A DNA stretch of 64,000 bases from Bosea sp. NBC_00550. Lineage in GTDB: Bacteria > Pseudomonadota > Alphaproteobacteria > Rhizobiales > Beijerinckiaceae. Position 1 is the first letter of the stretch, and each line of letters opens with the position of its first letter. A program made the position numbers and the translations under genes. The DNA lies in NCBI RefSeq assembly GCF_026020075.1, contig NZ_CP102772.1, positions 1,240,001-1,304,000 of the forward strand. The letters are read 5' to 3'. Positions 35,543-44,965 of this stretch are shown here, piece after piece. Below the pieces are notes generated by a model that saw only the letters and a list, made by a program, of their open reading frames with translations, ran no database searches and was not told the DNA's origin.

Positions 35543-37840
35543 TTGTCAGAACAAGTGTCCGCTTCCGTCACTGAAGCCAGAATGATGCCGCGCGGTGAGG
35601 AGAAATCCCGCCGCGTTTCCGGCTGGATCGGCGGGATCGTCGTCCTGCTGGCGCTGGTCTCGGCGTTGCTCACCTTCCTCGTCCTCTCGGGCGCCACGCC
35701 GATCGCGCCGGTCCACGAAGTCGTCATCGCGGTCTTCGTTCTCAATGCGCTGTTGATTCTGGCGTTGATGGTGATCGTCGCCTTCGAAGCGGCTGTCCTG
35801 ATCCGCGCGCGAAAGGCAGGGGCCGCGGCCGCCGGGCTGCATGTGCGGATCGTCGGCCTGTTCAGCATCATCGCCGCGCTCCCGGCCGTCCTCGTCGCCA
35901 TTATCGCGACCTTCACCATCGAGCGCGGCCTGGAGCCCTGGTTCTCGGACCGGATGCGCGACGCGATCTTCAAATCGGTCGAGGTCGCCGACGCCTACGC
36001 TGCCAGCCAGTGCCGCTCGCTGGGCCGCGAAATCCGCGTGCTCGCCGATGATCTGACGCGCGCCAAGCCAGCCTTCGATGTCGACCGCAAGTGGTTCGAG
36101 ACGTTTCTGACGTCACGCGCCACCGCGCTCGGCGTCCCCGTCGCCGCGATCATGCAGCCGCCGGACAAGGTGATCGTACGCGCGAATATCGACGTGCTGC
36201 GCGACGCGCCCAAACCCGATCAGGCCGCCTTCGACGATGCCCAGTCGGCCCCCGAGCCGATCTGCGTGATACCTCGCGCCGGGCGGGTCTTCGGTGCGGT
36301 GATGAAGCTGCCGGCCTACGAGAACAGCTTCCTGCACATCGCGCGCGAGGTCGATCCGCTGGCCGTCGAGTTTCCGGCCGTCGCGCGCGGCGCGGCCGTC
36401 GAGTATCTCTCGATCGACGCCCGCCGAAAAGGTGTCCAGGTCGCATTCGCCTCGATGTACGGCCTGATCGCGCTGATCCTGCTGCTCTCGGCGATCTGGC
36501 TGGGCCTGAGCTTCGCCAACGGCCTCGTCGCTCCGATCCGGCGGATGATTCACGCGACCGATCAGGTCTCCAGTGGCAATTTCTACGTCCAGGTCCCGAT
36601 CCGAAGATCCGAGGGCGATCTCGCCCATCTCGGCGAGACCTTCAATAAGATGACGGCGGAGCTCCGTCGCCAGCGCGACAGCCTGGTGACGGCGAGCGAG
36701 GTCATCGACAAGCGACGGCGCTTCACCGAGACGGTGCTGTCCGGCGTCTCGTCAGGCGTGCTCAGCCTCGACGGCGATGGCCATGTCACGACGATCAACC
36801 GCTCGGCCGAGACCTTGCTCGGCACCGGCGGCCGCCTGCTCGGCAAGCCGATCGCGGAGATCGCTCCGGAAGTGGCGTCCTTCGTTGCCGAGGCGCTGCA
36901 GGGTCGGCAGCGGCAGATTTCCGGGCAAGCCACGCTCACGCGCGGCGGCCAGGACCGCATGGTCAACATTCGCGCCGCCCGCGAAGGCGAGGGGAGCGGC
37001 GCGGGACTCGTCGTCACGCTCGACGACATCACCGACCTGGTCTCCGCGCAGCGCACGGCCGCCTGGGCCGACGTCGCCCGGCGCATCGCCCATGAGATCA
37101 AGAACCCGCTGACCCCGATCCAGCTCTCGGCCGAGCGCATCAAGCGCCGGTTCGGCCGCGTCATCACCGAGGGCAAGGACGTGTTCGACCAGTGCACCGA
37201 CACGATCGTGCGCCAGGTCGAGGATATCCGGCGCATGGTCGACGAATTCTCCTCCTTCGCCCGCATGCCCAAACCCTCGTTGACGCGCGAAGACATCGTC
37301 GAAACCGTCAGGCAGATCGTCTTCCTCTGGCGGGTCGGCAATCCGGAAATGACGATCGAGGAAAGCCTGCCGGCAGAGGCGGTTCCGGCGCAGTTCGACC
37401 GCCGCCTGCTCTCGCAGGCGCTGACCAACGTCATCAAGAACGCGACGGAGGCGATCGAAGCCGTGCCGGCCGAGGAACGCGGCCGGGGGCATATCGATGT
37501 CCGGCTGGAACGGCGCGATGACGGGCGGATCGTCATCGAGGTCATCGACAACGGCAAGGGGCTGCCCGCCGACCAGCGTCAGAAGCTGCTGGAGCCCTAC
37601 ATGACGACGCGCGAGGGCGGGACCGGTCTCGGCCTCGCCATCGTCGGCAAGATTCTGGAGGACCATGGCGGCGGCATCGAACTGCTCGACCGTCCGGATG
37701 CCTCCAGCGGAACGAGGGGCGCCCGCATTCGCCTCTGGTTCCCTGAAACGGGCCCTTCCGAGGCCGATGGCGGCGATGAGGCCGCCCAGCCGGGCTCCGG
37801 CCCGGTCGCTCCTGATTCGAATGATGGGATACGCTTATGA
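35543..37840 (+). CDS. ntrY: Membrane sensor kinase NtrY
   Basis: In this 765-residue inner-membrane kinase hydrophobic helices near 32-55 and 65-90, another near 105-125 and one at about 300-322 flank a periplasmic region of roughly 170 residues. A HAMP segment, a PAS domain (about 395-500) and a kinase core with H517 in [15 protein letters not shown] follow, ending in GTGLGLAIVGKIL. The start is uncertain: a TTG at 35543, a GTG at 35555 or an ATG at 35582 are all in frame and none has a convincing ribosome-binding site. It overlaps ntrX by four bases (ATGA). Confidence 0.94.
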   Translation: MSEQVSASVTEARMMPRGEEKSRRVSGWIGGIVVLLALVSALLTFLVLSGATPIAPVHEVVIAVFVLNALLILALMVIVAFEAAVLIRARKAGAAAAGLHVRIVGLFSIIAALPAVLVAIIATFTIERGLEPWFSDRMRDAIFKSVEVADAYAASQCRSLGREIRVLADDLTRAKPAFDVDRKWFETFLTSRATALGVPVAAIMQPPDKVIVRANIDVLRDAPKPDQAAFDDAQSAPEPICVIPRAGRVFGAVMKLPAYENSFLHIAREVDPLAVEFPAVARGAAVEYLSIDARRKGVQVAFASMYGLIALILLLSAIWLGLSFANGLVAPIRRMIHATDQVSSGNFYVQVPIRRSEGDLAHLGETFNKMTAELRRQRDSLVTASEVIDKRRRFTETVLSGVSSGVLSLDGDGHVTTINRSAETLLGTGGRLLGKPIAEIAPEVASFVAEALQGRQRQISGQATLTRGGQDRMVNIRAAREGEGSGAGLVVTLDDITDLVSAQRTAAWADVARRIAHEIKNPLTPIQLSAERIKRRFGRVITEGKDVFDQCTDTIVRQVEDIRRMVDEFSSFARMPKPSLTREDIVETVRQIVFLWRVGNPEMTIEESLPAEAVPAQFDRRLLSQALTNVIKNATEAIEAVPAEERGRGHIDVRLERRDDGRIVIEVIDNGKGLPADQRQKLLEPYMTTREGGTGLGLAIVGKILEDHGGGIELLDRPDASSGTRGARIRLWFPETGPSEADGGDEAAQPGSGPVAPDSNDGIRL

Positions 37841-39204
37841 GCGCTGACATCCTGGTAGTGGACGACGAAGTCGATATCCGCGATCTGGTCGCCGGCCTTC
37901 TCGAGGATGAAGGCTACCGCACCCGCAAGGCGGGCTCCGCCGACGAGGCGCTCGCCGCGATCGCGGCGCGCCGGCCGAATCTCGTCTTCCTGGACATCTG
38001 GCTGCAGGGCAGCCGCCTCGACGGCCTGCAAGTGCTGGAGTTGATCAAGGAGGGCCACCCGGACCTCGCCGTGGTGATGATCTCCGGCCACGGCAACATC
38101 GAGACCGCAGTCTCCGCGATCAAGAGCGGCGCCTATGACTTCATCGAAAAGCCGTTCAAGGCCGACCGGCTCGTTCTCGTCGCCGAGCGGGCACTCGAAG
38201 CATCGCGGCTGCGCCGCGAGGTGAGGGACCTCAAGACGCGCTCGGTCCAGGCCAACCGCATCGTCGGGCGCACGACGGTGGTGAACCAGCTTCGCCAGAC
38301 CATCGAACGCGTCGCGCCGACCAATGCCCGCGTCCTCATCACCGGCGAGCCCGGCTGTGGCAAGGAACTGACGGCGCGGACGCTGCACGAGGCTTCGATG
38401 CGTACGAGCGGGCCCTTCGTCGTCATCAACGCGGCGACGATCACCCCCGAGACGATGGAGGAGGAGCTTTTCGGCGTCGAGGGCGGCGATGGCCGTTCGC
38501 GCCGGATCGGCGCGCTCGAGGAAGCGCATGGCGGCTCGCTCTATATCGACGAAATCGGCGACATGCCGCGCGAGACGCAGAACCGCATCTTGCGCGTGCT
38601 GGTCGACCAGAACTTCCAGCGTGTCGGCGGCGCGACGCGGGTCCATGTCGACGTCCGCATCATCTCCTCGTCGAGCCGTGACCTGGCGCAGCTCATCAGC
38701 GACGGGCATTTCCGCGAGGATCTCTATCATCGCCTCAGCGTCGTGCCGATCCGGGTGCCGCCGCTCTCGGAGCGACGCGAGGACGTGCCGGAGCTGATCG
38801 AGTTCTTCATGGACCAGATTTCCATCGCCAGCGGCCTGCCCAAGCGCCGGATCGGCTCGGACGCGATGGCGGTGCTGCAATCGCATGAATGGCCGGGCAA
38901 CGTCCGTGAGCTGCGCAACAACGTCGAGCGGCTGATGATCCTGACCAAGGGCGACCCCAACTCGGAGGTGACGGTCGAGATGCTGCCGGCCGAGGTCGGC
39001 GCGATGGTGCCGACGACGCCTTCCGGCTCGGGCGGCGAGAGGCTGATGAGCCTGCCGCTGCGCGACGCGCGCGAGATCTTCGAACGCGAATACCTCATCG
39101 CGCAGATCGCCCGGTTCTCCGGCAACATCTCGCGGACGGCCGAGTTCATCGGCATGGAGCGCTCGGCGCTGCACCGGAAGCTCAAATCCCTCGGTGTCGG
39201 CTGA
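37837..39204 (+). CDS. ntrX: Response regulator NtrX
   Basis: In this 455-residue regulator the receiver has D53 (LVFLDIWLQGS); the AAA+ domain keeps Walker A ITGEPGCGKE and Walker B GSLYIDEIGDM; a Fis-type HTH (ISRTAEFIGMERSALHRKL) ends the protein. The sigma-54 contact loop GAFTGA is missing: after EELFGVEGG the sequence reads DGRSRRIGALEE. That is known for alphaproteobacterial NtrX and implies action without sigma-54. It controls nitrogen, redox and envelope functions in relatives. Confidence 0.95.
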   Translation: MSADILVVDDEVDIRDLVAGLLEDEGYRTRKAGSADEALAAIAARRPNLVFLDIWLQGSRLDGLQVLELIKEGHPDLAVVMISGHGNIETAVSAIKSGAYDFIEKPFKADRLVLVAERALEASRLRREVRDLKTRSVQANRIVGRTTVVNQLRQTIERVAPTNARVLITGEPGCGKELTARTLHEASMRTSGPFVVINAATITPETMEEELFGVEGGDGRSRRIGALEEAHGGSLYIDEIGDMPRETQNRILRVLVDQNFQRVGGATRVHVDVRIISSSSRDLAQLISDGHFREDLYHRLSVVPIRVPPLSERREDVPELIEFFMDQISIASGLPKRRIGSDAMAVLQSHEWPGNVRELRNNVERLMILTKGDPNSEVTVEMLPAEVGAMVPTTPSGSGGERLMSLPLRDAREIFEREYLIAQIARFSGNISRTAEFIGMERSALHRKLKSLGVG

Positions 39205-39407
39205 GCCATTCTCGTAGGGTGCATCTGCACACCACGCAGACGCACCTGCGAAAAAACGCGGCATTGCTGCACTTGCGTTGCAGGCGAACTCGACGATCTA
39301 ATGGAGCATCGGTGTTCCGAGGTTGGTGGAATGCGCCGCCGGCACGAACGGAACGAACTGGATCGCGGGCGTAAACCGATCGACGATCCCAACAACAGGG
39401 ACTACCC

Positions 39408-39656
39408 ATGGCCGCAGAGCGGGCACAGAACCTTCAGGACACCTTCCTCAACCACGTGCGCAAGCAGAAGATTCCGCTGACGATTTTCCTCGTCAACGGC
39501 GTAAAGCTGCAGGGCGTTGTCACCTGGTTCGATAATTTCTGCGTGCTACTGCGGCGTGACGGTCATTCGCAGCTCGTCTACAAGCATGCGATCTCGACGA
39601 TCATGCCCGGCCATCCGGTGCAACTGTTCGAGCCCGAGGAAACGGACAAGAACTGA
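39408..39656 (+). CDS. hfq: RNA chaperone Hfq
   Basis: This 82-residue Sm-like protein is short, as in alphaproteobacteria. Sm1 motif: [20 protein letters not shown]; Sm2: [10 protein letters not shown] with the KH residues that bind poly-U. The proximal-face Q of QDTFLN is present. The 203-bp leader upstream, between ntrX and hfq, probably holds its promoter but I cannot place one confidently. hflX follows after a single base. Confidence 0.97.
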   Translation: MAAERAQNLQDTFLNHVRKQKIPLTIFLVNGVKLQGVVTWFDNFCVLLRRDGHSQLVYKHAISTIMPGHPVQLFEPEETDKN

Positions 39657-39657
39657 T

Positions 39658-41043
39658 TTGGCTGCAAGCCACGACCACGACAAGGAGCGGGCGGCCCCGA
39701 AGCCGCTCGACGAGATCGAACGCGACATCGCGGCGAATACGCGCGCCTATGTCGTGGGACCCTATTTGCAGAAGCGCGGCATCGCCACCGACGCCAACCA
39801 GCGCTCCTTCGCAGCGCGGCTGGACGAGGCGGTAGGGCTGGCAGCTGCGATCGACCTGACCGTCGTCGAGCCTGTGCAGGTGCTGCTGACCGCACTGAGG
39901 CCGGCGACCTATATCGGCAAGGGCAAGGTCGAGGAGCTGGCCGAACGCATCAAGATCGAGGAAATCGGCCTCGTCGTGATGGACTGCGCCCTGTCGCCGG
40001 TCCAGCAGCGCAATCTCGAAAAGGTCTTCGGCTGCAAGGTCATCGACCGCACCGGCCTCATTCTCGAGATCTTCGGGCGGCGTGCCCGCACCAAGGAAGG
40101 TGCGCTTCAGGTCGAGCTCGCCCATCTGAACTATCAGAAGAGCCGGCTCGTGCGGTCCTGGACCCACCTAGAGCGCCAGCGCGGCGGCTTCGGCTTCCTC
40201 GGCGGCCCCGGCGAGACCCAGATCGAGGCGGACCGCCGCATCATCCAGGAACGGATGACCAAGATCGAGCGCGATCTGGAGAGCGTAAAACGCACCCGAT
40301 CATTGCATCGCGCCAGCCGGAAACGCGTGCCTTATCCGATCGTTGCGCTCGTCGGTTACACCAATGCCGGAAAATCCACGCTCTTCAACCGGCTGACCTC
40401 GGCCGAGGTGCTGGCGCAGGACATGCTCTTCGCCACGCTCGACCCGACGGCGCGCGCGATCAAGCTGCCCCATGGAGCGCGGATCATGCTGTCCGATACC
40501 GTCGGCTTCATTTCCGACCTGCCGACGCAGCTCGTCGCCGCCTTCCGCGCCACGCTGGAGGACGCGATCGAGGCAGATGTGCTGCTGCATGTCCGCGACG
40601 TCGCCCATGACGACACGCAAGCGCAGGCCGCCGACGTACAGGCGATCCTGCGCGATCTCGGCATCAACCCGGATGACGGCCAGCGCGTCATCGAGGTCTG
40701 GAACAAGGCCGATCTACTCGACCCGGCAGAACGCGAACGCCAGCTCGGCATCGCTTCGCTCCGGGCGTCGGAGGTACGGCCGGTCCTGGTATCGGCGCTG
40801 ACCGGCGAGGGGATCGAGCGCCTGACGCAGGCCATCGAAACCCGCATCGCCCATAGCAGGCCGGTCTATGGGCTCAATCTCGCTCCCGGCGACGGCAAGT
40901 CGCTCGCCTGGCTTCACGCCAATGGTGAAATCCTCGAGCGCGATGATGCGGAGGATGGCGAGCTGAAGCTCATCGTCCGGCTGCCGCCCGAGCGGGAAGG
41001 GGCGTTCACCGCCCGGTTTCCGCAAGCCGAGCGGCGCCGATAG
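39658..41043 (+). CDS. hflX: Ribosome-associated GTPase HflX
   Basis: In this 461-residue GTPase that acts on stalled or stressed ribosomes, the N-terminal HflX domain has [11 protein letters not shown] and [14 protein letters not shown]; the helical linker has [19 protein letters not shown]; the G domain has [12 protein letters not shown] (G1), DTVGFI (G3) and NKAD (G4). Translation most likely starts at a TTG one base after the hfq stop, because no ATG occurs before the conserved domain. The hfq-hflX pairing is ancestral in Proteobacteria. Confidence 0.94.
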   Translation: MAASHDHDKERAAPKPLDEIERDIAANTRAYVVGPYLQKRGIATDANQRSFAARLDEAVGLAAAIDLTVVEPVQVLLTALRPATYIGKGKVEELAERIKIEEIGLVVMDCALSPVQQRNLEKVFGCKVIDRTGLILEIFGRRARTKEGALQVELAHLNYQKSRLVRSWTHLERQRGGFGFLGGPGETQIEADRRIIQERMTKIERDLESVKRTRSLHRASRKRVPYPIVALVGYTNAGKSTLFNRLTSAEVLAQDMLFATLDPTARAIKLPHGARIMLSDTVGFISDLPTQLVAAFRATLEDAIEADVLLHVRDVAHDDTQAQAADVQAILRDLGINPDDGQRVIEVWNKADLLDPAERERQLGIASLRASEVRPVLVSALTGEGIERLTQAIETRIAHSRPVYGLNLAPGDGKSLAWLHANGEILERDDAEDGELKLIVRLPPEREGAFTARFPQAERRR

Positions 41044-41062
41044 CGCAAGGCCCAGAAGCGGG

Positions 41063-41173
41063 TCGTCATGCTCGGGCTTGACCCGAGCATTTCTCGCCGG
41101 AAGAGGCTCCGGTCAGGCGCCCTCGTGTCCGAAGATTCTTGAGACTGCACTTCGCTCCGCCGGGAATGACGGC
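41063..41173. repeat. Dispersed palindromic intergenic repeat, copy B
   Basis: It starts GTCATGCTCGGGCTTGACCC and ends with TTCGCTCCGCCGGGAATGAC. It shares both ends with copy A at 27240-27347, differing at a few positions, while the centre differs more. It lies between the convergent hflX and mazG genes. Confidence 0.6.
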
Positions 41174-41186
41174 CTTGGCGCTCCCG

Positions 41187-42023
41187 TCAGCCGCCCGCGC
41201 TCTCAGCCCTCTTCACCGCCTGCCAGAGCGCCTCCAGCTCTTCGAGCGTCGCGTCCTTGGCGTTTCGCCCCTCAGCTTCGAGCGCCTCCTCGATACCCTT
41301 GAAGCGACGCTCGAACTTGGCGTTGGCGGCGTTGAGGCAGCCCTCCGGGTCGGCATCGACATGGCGCGCGAGGTTGGCGATGACGAAGAGCAGATCGCCG
41401 ATCTCCTCCTGGATCGCGGCCTTGTCGCCACCGGCGAGCGCCTCGTCGATCTCCAGCGTCTCCTCGCGGATCTTGTCGAGCACGAGCCGCGCGTCGTTCC
41501 AGTCGAAGCCGACCGTCGAGGCCCGGGCCTGCAGCTTCCAGGCACGGGAGAGGGCCGGCAGGGTGTGCGGCACCCCGGCTAGGATGCTCTTGTCCTCCTC
41601 TTGCGGCGACAGGCCGGCGGCTTCGCGTGCCGCCGCCTTGGCCGCCTTCTCCTCGGCCTTGATCCGGTGCCAGAGCAGCTTCACCTCAGCCGGCGAGAGG
41701 TCACGCGCATCGCCGAAGACATGCGGGTGCCGGCGGATTAGCTTGCTGGTGATCGCCTCCACCACATCCGGAAAGGCGAAGGAACCTTCCTCCTCGGCCA
41801 TGCGTGAATGGAAGACGACCTGAAGCAGCAAATCTCCGAGCTCGTCCTTGAGATCGAGCTTGTCGCCACGCTGGATCGCATCGGCGACCTCATAGGCTTC
41901 CTCGATGGTATAGGGCGCGATCGAGCTGAAATCCTGCTCCAGGTCCCAGGGGCAGCCGGTCCCGGGCGTGCGCAGCGCCGCCATGATCTCGATGAGCCGG
42001 GCAATGTCGCGAGAGGGCTTCAA
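41187..42023 (-). CDS. mazG: Nucleoside triphosphate pyrophosphohydrolase MazG
   Basis: This 278-residue protein has two tandem MazG folds: the first with GCPWDLEQDFSSIAPYTIEE and KDELGDLLLQVVFH, the second with REETLEIDEALAGGDKAAIQEEIGD. EExxE metal sites occur in both. MazG removes abnormal or alarmone-related NTPs. No ATG fits the family start; a TTG at 42023 preceded by GGAG gives the expected MKPSRDIARLIEIM. The frame open to 42146 adds an unlikely leader. Confidence 0.92.
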   Translation of the reverse strand: MKPSRDIARLIEIMAALRTPGTGCPWDLEQDFSSIAPYTIEEAYEVADAIQRGDKLDLKDELGDLLLQVVFHSRMAEEEGSFAFPDVVEAITSKLIRRHPHVFGDARDLSPAEVKLLWHRIKAEEKAAKAAAREAAGLSPQEEDKSILAGVPHTLPALSRAWKLQARASTVGFDWNDARLVLDKIREETLEIDEALAGGDKAAIQEEIGDLLFVIANLARHVDADPEGCLNAANAKFERRFKGIEEALEAEGRNAKDATLEELEALWQAVKRAESAGG

Positions 42024-42175
42024 CGCTGCATGTCTCCGTGAATTGAAGGAGAGCGTCGAGCGAAAAGCGAAACCCTGCCTTTCGCTGCAGCCATGCTCTC
42101 GACTTTGAGAATCGATCACGTTTTTTTCGCATTCGGATGTTTCCATCCGAGTGCGCCGTGATCTAGCGTCCTCCC

Positions 42176-42595
42176 ATGATTCAAGTCACCCCGTCCATTG
42201 CGATCGACGAGAGCGAGATCGAGGAAAGCTTCGTGCGCGCCTCGGGGCCGGGCGGCCAGCACGTCAACAAGGTCTCGAGCGCGGTGCAGATCCGCTTCGA
42301 CGTGCGCCAGTCGCCCAATTTGCCCAACGATGTCGCGATCCGCTTGATGAAGCTCGCCGGCAGCCGGCTGACGCAGGACGGCGTCATCATCATCGTCGCG
42401 CAGGCGCAGCGCAGCCAGAAGCGCAATCGCGAAGAGGCAGTCGAGCGCCTGCTGGAGCTGATCCGCGCCGCCGCAGTTCGCCCGACCGTTAGGCGCGCGA
42501 CGAAGCCCACCAAGGCCTCGAAGGAGCGCAGGCTCGCCTCCAAGGAGCGCCGCTCCGGTGTCAAGGCCGGCCGATCGAAGCCGATGTCCGACTAG
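42176..42595 (+). CDS. arfB: Peptidyl-tRNA hydrolase ArfB (YaeJ-type ribosome rescue)
   Basis: This 139-residue protein frees stalled ribosomes lacking a stop codon. The catalytic GGQ lies at 26-28 in ASGPGGQHVNKVSSAVQIRF, and the basic C-terminal tail (KPTKASKERRLASKERR) that inserts into the empty mRNA channel is present. The recX start follows directly after its stop. It is divergent from mazG, with about 150 bp between the starts. Confidence 0.93.
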   Translation: MIQVTPSIAIDESEIEESFVRASGPGGQHVNKVSSAVQIRFDVRQSPNLPNDVAIRLMKLAGSRLTQDGVIIIVAQAQRSQKRNREEAVERLLELIRAAAVRPTVRRATKPTKASKERRLASKERRSGVKAGRSKPMSD

Positions 42596-42596
42596 C

Positions 42597-43154
42597 ATGC
42601 CTGAAATCGCCGACAGGCCAGGGCAGGGGCCTCGCCCTGCCCGCATCCCACGGCGCATCACCGCCGATTATCTGCAGCGGGCGGCAATGCATTATCTCGA
42701 ACGCTATGCCGCGCCCGCGGCGCAGCTGCGCCGGGTGCTGGCACGCAAGATCGCCATGAGCTGCCGCCACCATGGCGAGGACCCGGCGGCTCATGCGGAA
42801 GCGCTCGATACGGTGATCGCGCGCTGCGTTTCGACGGGTTTGATCGACGATCGCCGCTTCGCCGAGGCGAGGGCAGCCACCTTGCGGCGCAAGGGCCAGT
42901 CGAGCCGCGCTGTTGCAGCCCGGTTGACCGCGAAAGGAGTTGGCCGCGAGTTGGTGGGTGAACTCGCAGCCACGAATGCGGACGACGAGATCGCGGCCGC
43001 GCGCATCGCCGCGACACGCCGCCGGCTCGGTCCCTGGCGCAGGAGCGACCGCGCAGCGTTCCGGCAGAAGGACCTGGCCACGCTGGCGCGCCTCGGCTTC
43101 GGCTATGCCACCGCGCGCGCCGTCATCGACGGCGATGTGGAAGGCGAGGCCTAG
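42597..43154 (+). CDS. recX: RecX family regulatory protein
   Basis: This 185-residue helical protein modulates RecA. Typical RecX repeats can be seen: YLQRAAMHYLERYAAP, LDTVIARCVSTGLIDDRRFA and KGQSSRAVAARLTAKGVG. It is somewhat divergent, with a 20-residue Pro/Arg-rich N-terminus. The ATG at 42597 is one base after the arfB stop, so they are probably co-expressed; recA is not nearby. Confidence 0.85.
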   Translation: MPEIADRPGQGPRPARIPRRITADYLQRAAMHYLERYAAPAAQLRRVLARKIAMSCRHHGEDPAAHAEALDTVIARCVSTGLIDDRRFAEARAATLRRKGQSSRAVAARLTAKGVGRELVGELAATNADDEIAAARIAATRRRLGPWRRSDRAAFRQKDLATLARLGFGYATARAVIDGDVEGEA

Positions 43155-43190
43155 GAGGCGGTTCGTCGCAAGCCGCAGCTCGGGCTCTTC

Positions 43191-44168
43191 TCACTCCAGC
43201 TTGACCTGCGCCTCCTTGACGACCTTGCCCCAGCGGTCGACCTCCGCCGATACGAAGCGCCCGAAAGCCTCGCCGCTCAGGGTCGGAATCGGCGAGCCGC
43301 TTTTCTTCCAGACCGCGTCGATGGTCGGCGTCTTCAAGGCCTTCTCGACCTCCGTCCGCATGCGGGTCACGATCTCGGCCGGCGTGCCTTTCGGTGCCCA
43401 GAGCGCATACCAGGTCGAGACCTCGTAACCGTCGAGGCCGGCCTCCTTGGCCGTCGGCACATCGGGCACGGCTTCGGAACGGGTGGGCGCTGCGACCGCA
43501 AGCGCGCGCAAGGCGCCGCTCTGGATCTGCGCGGCCGACGAGCCGAGACCGTCGAAGAGGATGTCGACCTGTCCCGCGACAGTGTCCTGCAGGGCCGGGC
43601 CGGCACCGCGATAGGGGACATGGGTCAGCTTCGTCCCGGTCGATATCTGGAAGAGCTCGCCAGCGAGATGATGCGTCGTGCCGTTGCCGGCCGAGGCATA
43701 GTTGAGCTTCTCCGGGTTCTTCTTGGCGTAGTCGACGAGCTCGGCCACGGTCTTTGCCTGGACCTTGCCGGGATGGACGACGATGACCTGCGGCGGCAGG
43801 GCGATGACGGCGATCGGAATGAAATCGGTCTGGATGTTGTAGTCGAGCTTGGGATAGAGCGCCGGCGCGATGGCATGGTGCGCGGCCCCGACGAAGAAGG
43901 TGTAGCCATCGGGCTTGGCCTTGGACGCAGCCGACGCGCCGACCGTGCCGCCCGCTCCGCCGCGATTCTCGATGACGATGCGCTGGCCCAGTTGCTGATC
44001 GAGCTGCGCGGCGAGCGGTCTCGCGAAGGTATCGGTGCCGCCACCCGCCGGGAAAGGCACGATGAAGGTGATCGGCCGCGCCGGCCAGGTTTCGGCCGAA
44101 GCAGGAGTCTGCAGTGCGACAACGGACGCGGCGACAGCCGCAGCGATGAGATATCGCTTCGAAATCAT
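43191..44168 (-). CDS. Bug/TctC-family periplasmic solute-binding protein
   Basis: This 325-residue protein has a clear signal peptide (ISKRYLIAAAVAASVVALQ, then SAETWP). The mature protein starts ITFIVPFPAGGGTDTFARPL, followed by NRGGAGGTVGA, the classic Bug fingerprints. Bug proteins bind carboxylic acids for tripartite tricarboxylate transporters or for signalling. No TctA/TctB membrane genes lie nearby, so it is an orphan. The start at 44168 has GGGAGAG upstream. Confidence 0.92.
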   Translation of the reverse strand: MISKRYLIAAAVAASVVALQTPASAETWPARPITFIVPFPAGGGTDTFARPLAAQLDQQLGQRIVIENRGGAGGTVGASAASKAKPDGYTFFVGAAHHAIAPALYPKLDYNIQTDFIPIAVIALPPQVIVVHPGKVQAKTVAELVDYAKKNPEKLNYASAGNGTTHHLAGELFQISTGTKLTHVPYRGAGPALQDTVAGQVDILFDGLGSSAAQIQSGALRALAVAAPTRSEAVPDVPTAKEAGLDGYEVSTWYALWAPKGTPAEIVTRMRTEVEKALKTPTIDAVWKKSGSPIPTLSGEAFGRFVSAEVDRWGKVVKEAQVKLE

Positions 44169-44344
44169 CAACTTCTCTCCCTGGAAAAGGCTCTTGCCGG
44201 CCTTCGATACGCATCTGATGAAGCGCACTTCTCGGTCGATTAGGCCATCGCATCGTTCGATTTGGCAAGCGCGCGCTGATGGGATCGTCGTTGGCATCGC
44301 GGCCCCGGCCGCTCATAGTGACGGACGACATTGGGTGCATGATC

Positions 44345-44833
44345 ATGAGCCGGCTCGACAGCTTCATCCGTCGCCTTCAGGCTCAGCGCAGCATGCTGGA
44401 CTGGGCAGCGGATCGCATCGAAGGGCAGGAAGGGCTGGTCCTGGAATTGGGGCTCGGCAACGGCCGCACCTACGATCATCTGCGCGAGCGGCTGCCCGGC
44501 CGCGAGATCCATGTGTTCGAGCGCAATCCCAGCCCCAACCCCCGATCGATGCCGCCCCGCCATCTTCTCGTCGTCGGGGAGATGGAGGAGACGCTGCCGG
44601 CCTTCGCCGCCCGGCACGCAGGGGCAGCCGCCCTGATCCATGTCGACGTCACGACCGGCGTGCCTGACCGGGACCACCTGGCCTTCGCGTGGCTGCCGGA
44701 TCACGTCGCAGCGCTGGCCAAGCCGGGCGGCCTGGTCGTCACAGGCTGGCAGCTCGACCACCCGGCCTTCGAGGCGGTGCCACTTCCTGACGATGTGCCG
44801 GACGGCCGCTACTTCGCGTACCGGCGTCGCTAG
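44345..44833 (+). CDS. Class I SAM-dependent methyltransferase-like protein
   Basis: This 162-residue protein, with motif I as LVLELGLGNGRTYDHL and the acidic end of the second strand HVFERNP, resembles small SAM-binding methyltransferases; the C-terminal half has AKPGGLVVTGWQ. The substrate is unknown. I start at the MSRLDSF ATG; another ATG lies two codons upstream (44339), and the open frame extends to 44279. It is divergent from the Bug protein gene and has its own promoter or shares the gap. Confidence 0.75.
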   Translation: MSRLDSFIRRLQAQRSMLDWAADRIEGQEGLVLELGLGNGRTYDHLRERLPGREIHVFERNPSPNPRSMPPRHLLVVGEMEETLPAFAARHAGAAALIHVDVTTGVPDRDHLAFAWLPDHVAALAKPGGLVVTGWQLDHPAFEAVPLPDDVPDGRYFAYRRR

Positions 44834-44965
44834 CCGTCCCCAGAGAGAGTGCAACGATCCCGCGCCATGCCGATTGAATTTATAGCCGCAGAATATGCAG
44901 CTGAGGACAATCTCTGTTCCTGCCTTTGGCCCGTTGACCGCGATGAAGTCAGAACGAACAGCAAT

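Noticed and set aside
39240..39290. Sigma-54 (-24/-12) promoter upstream of hfq
   Set aside because: GG and GC elements occur, but not with the required 10-bp spacing.
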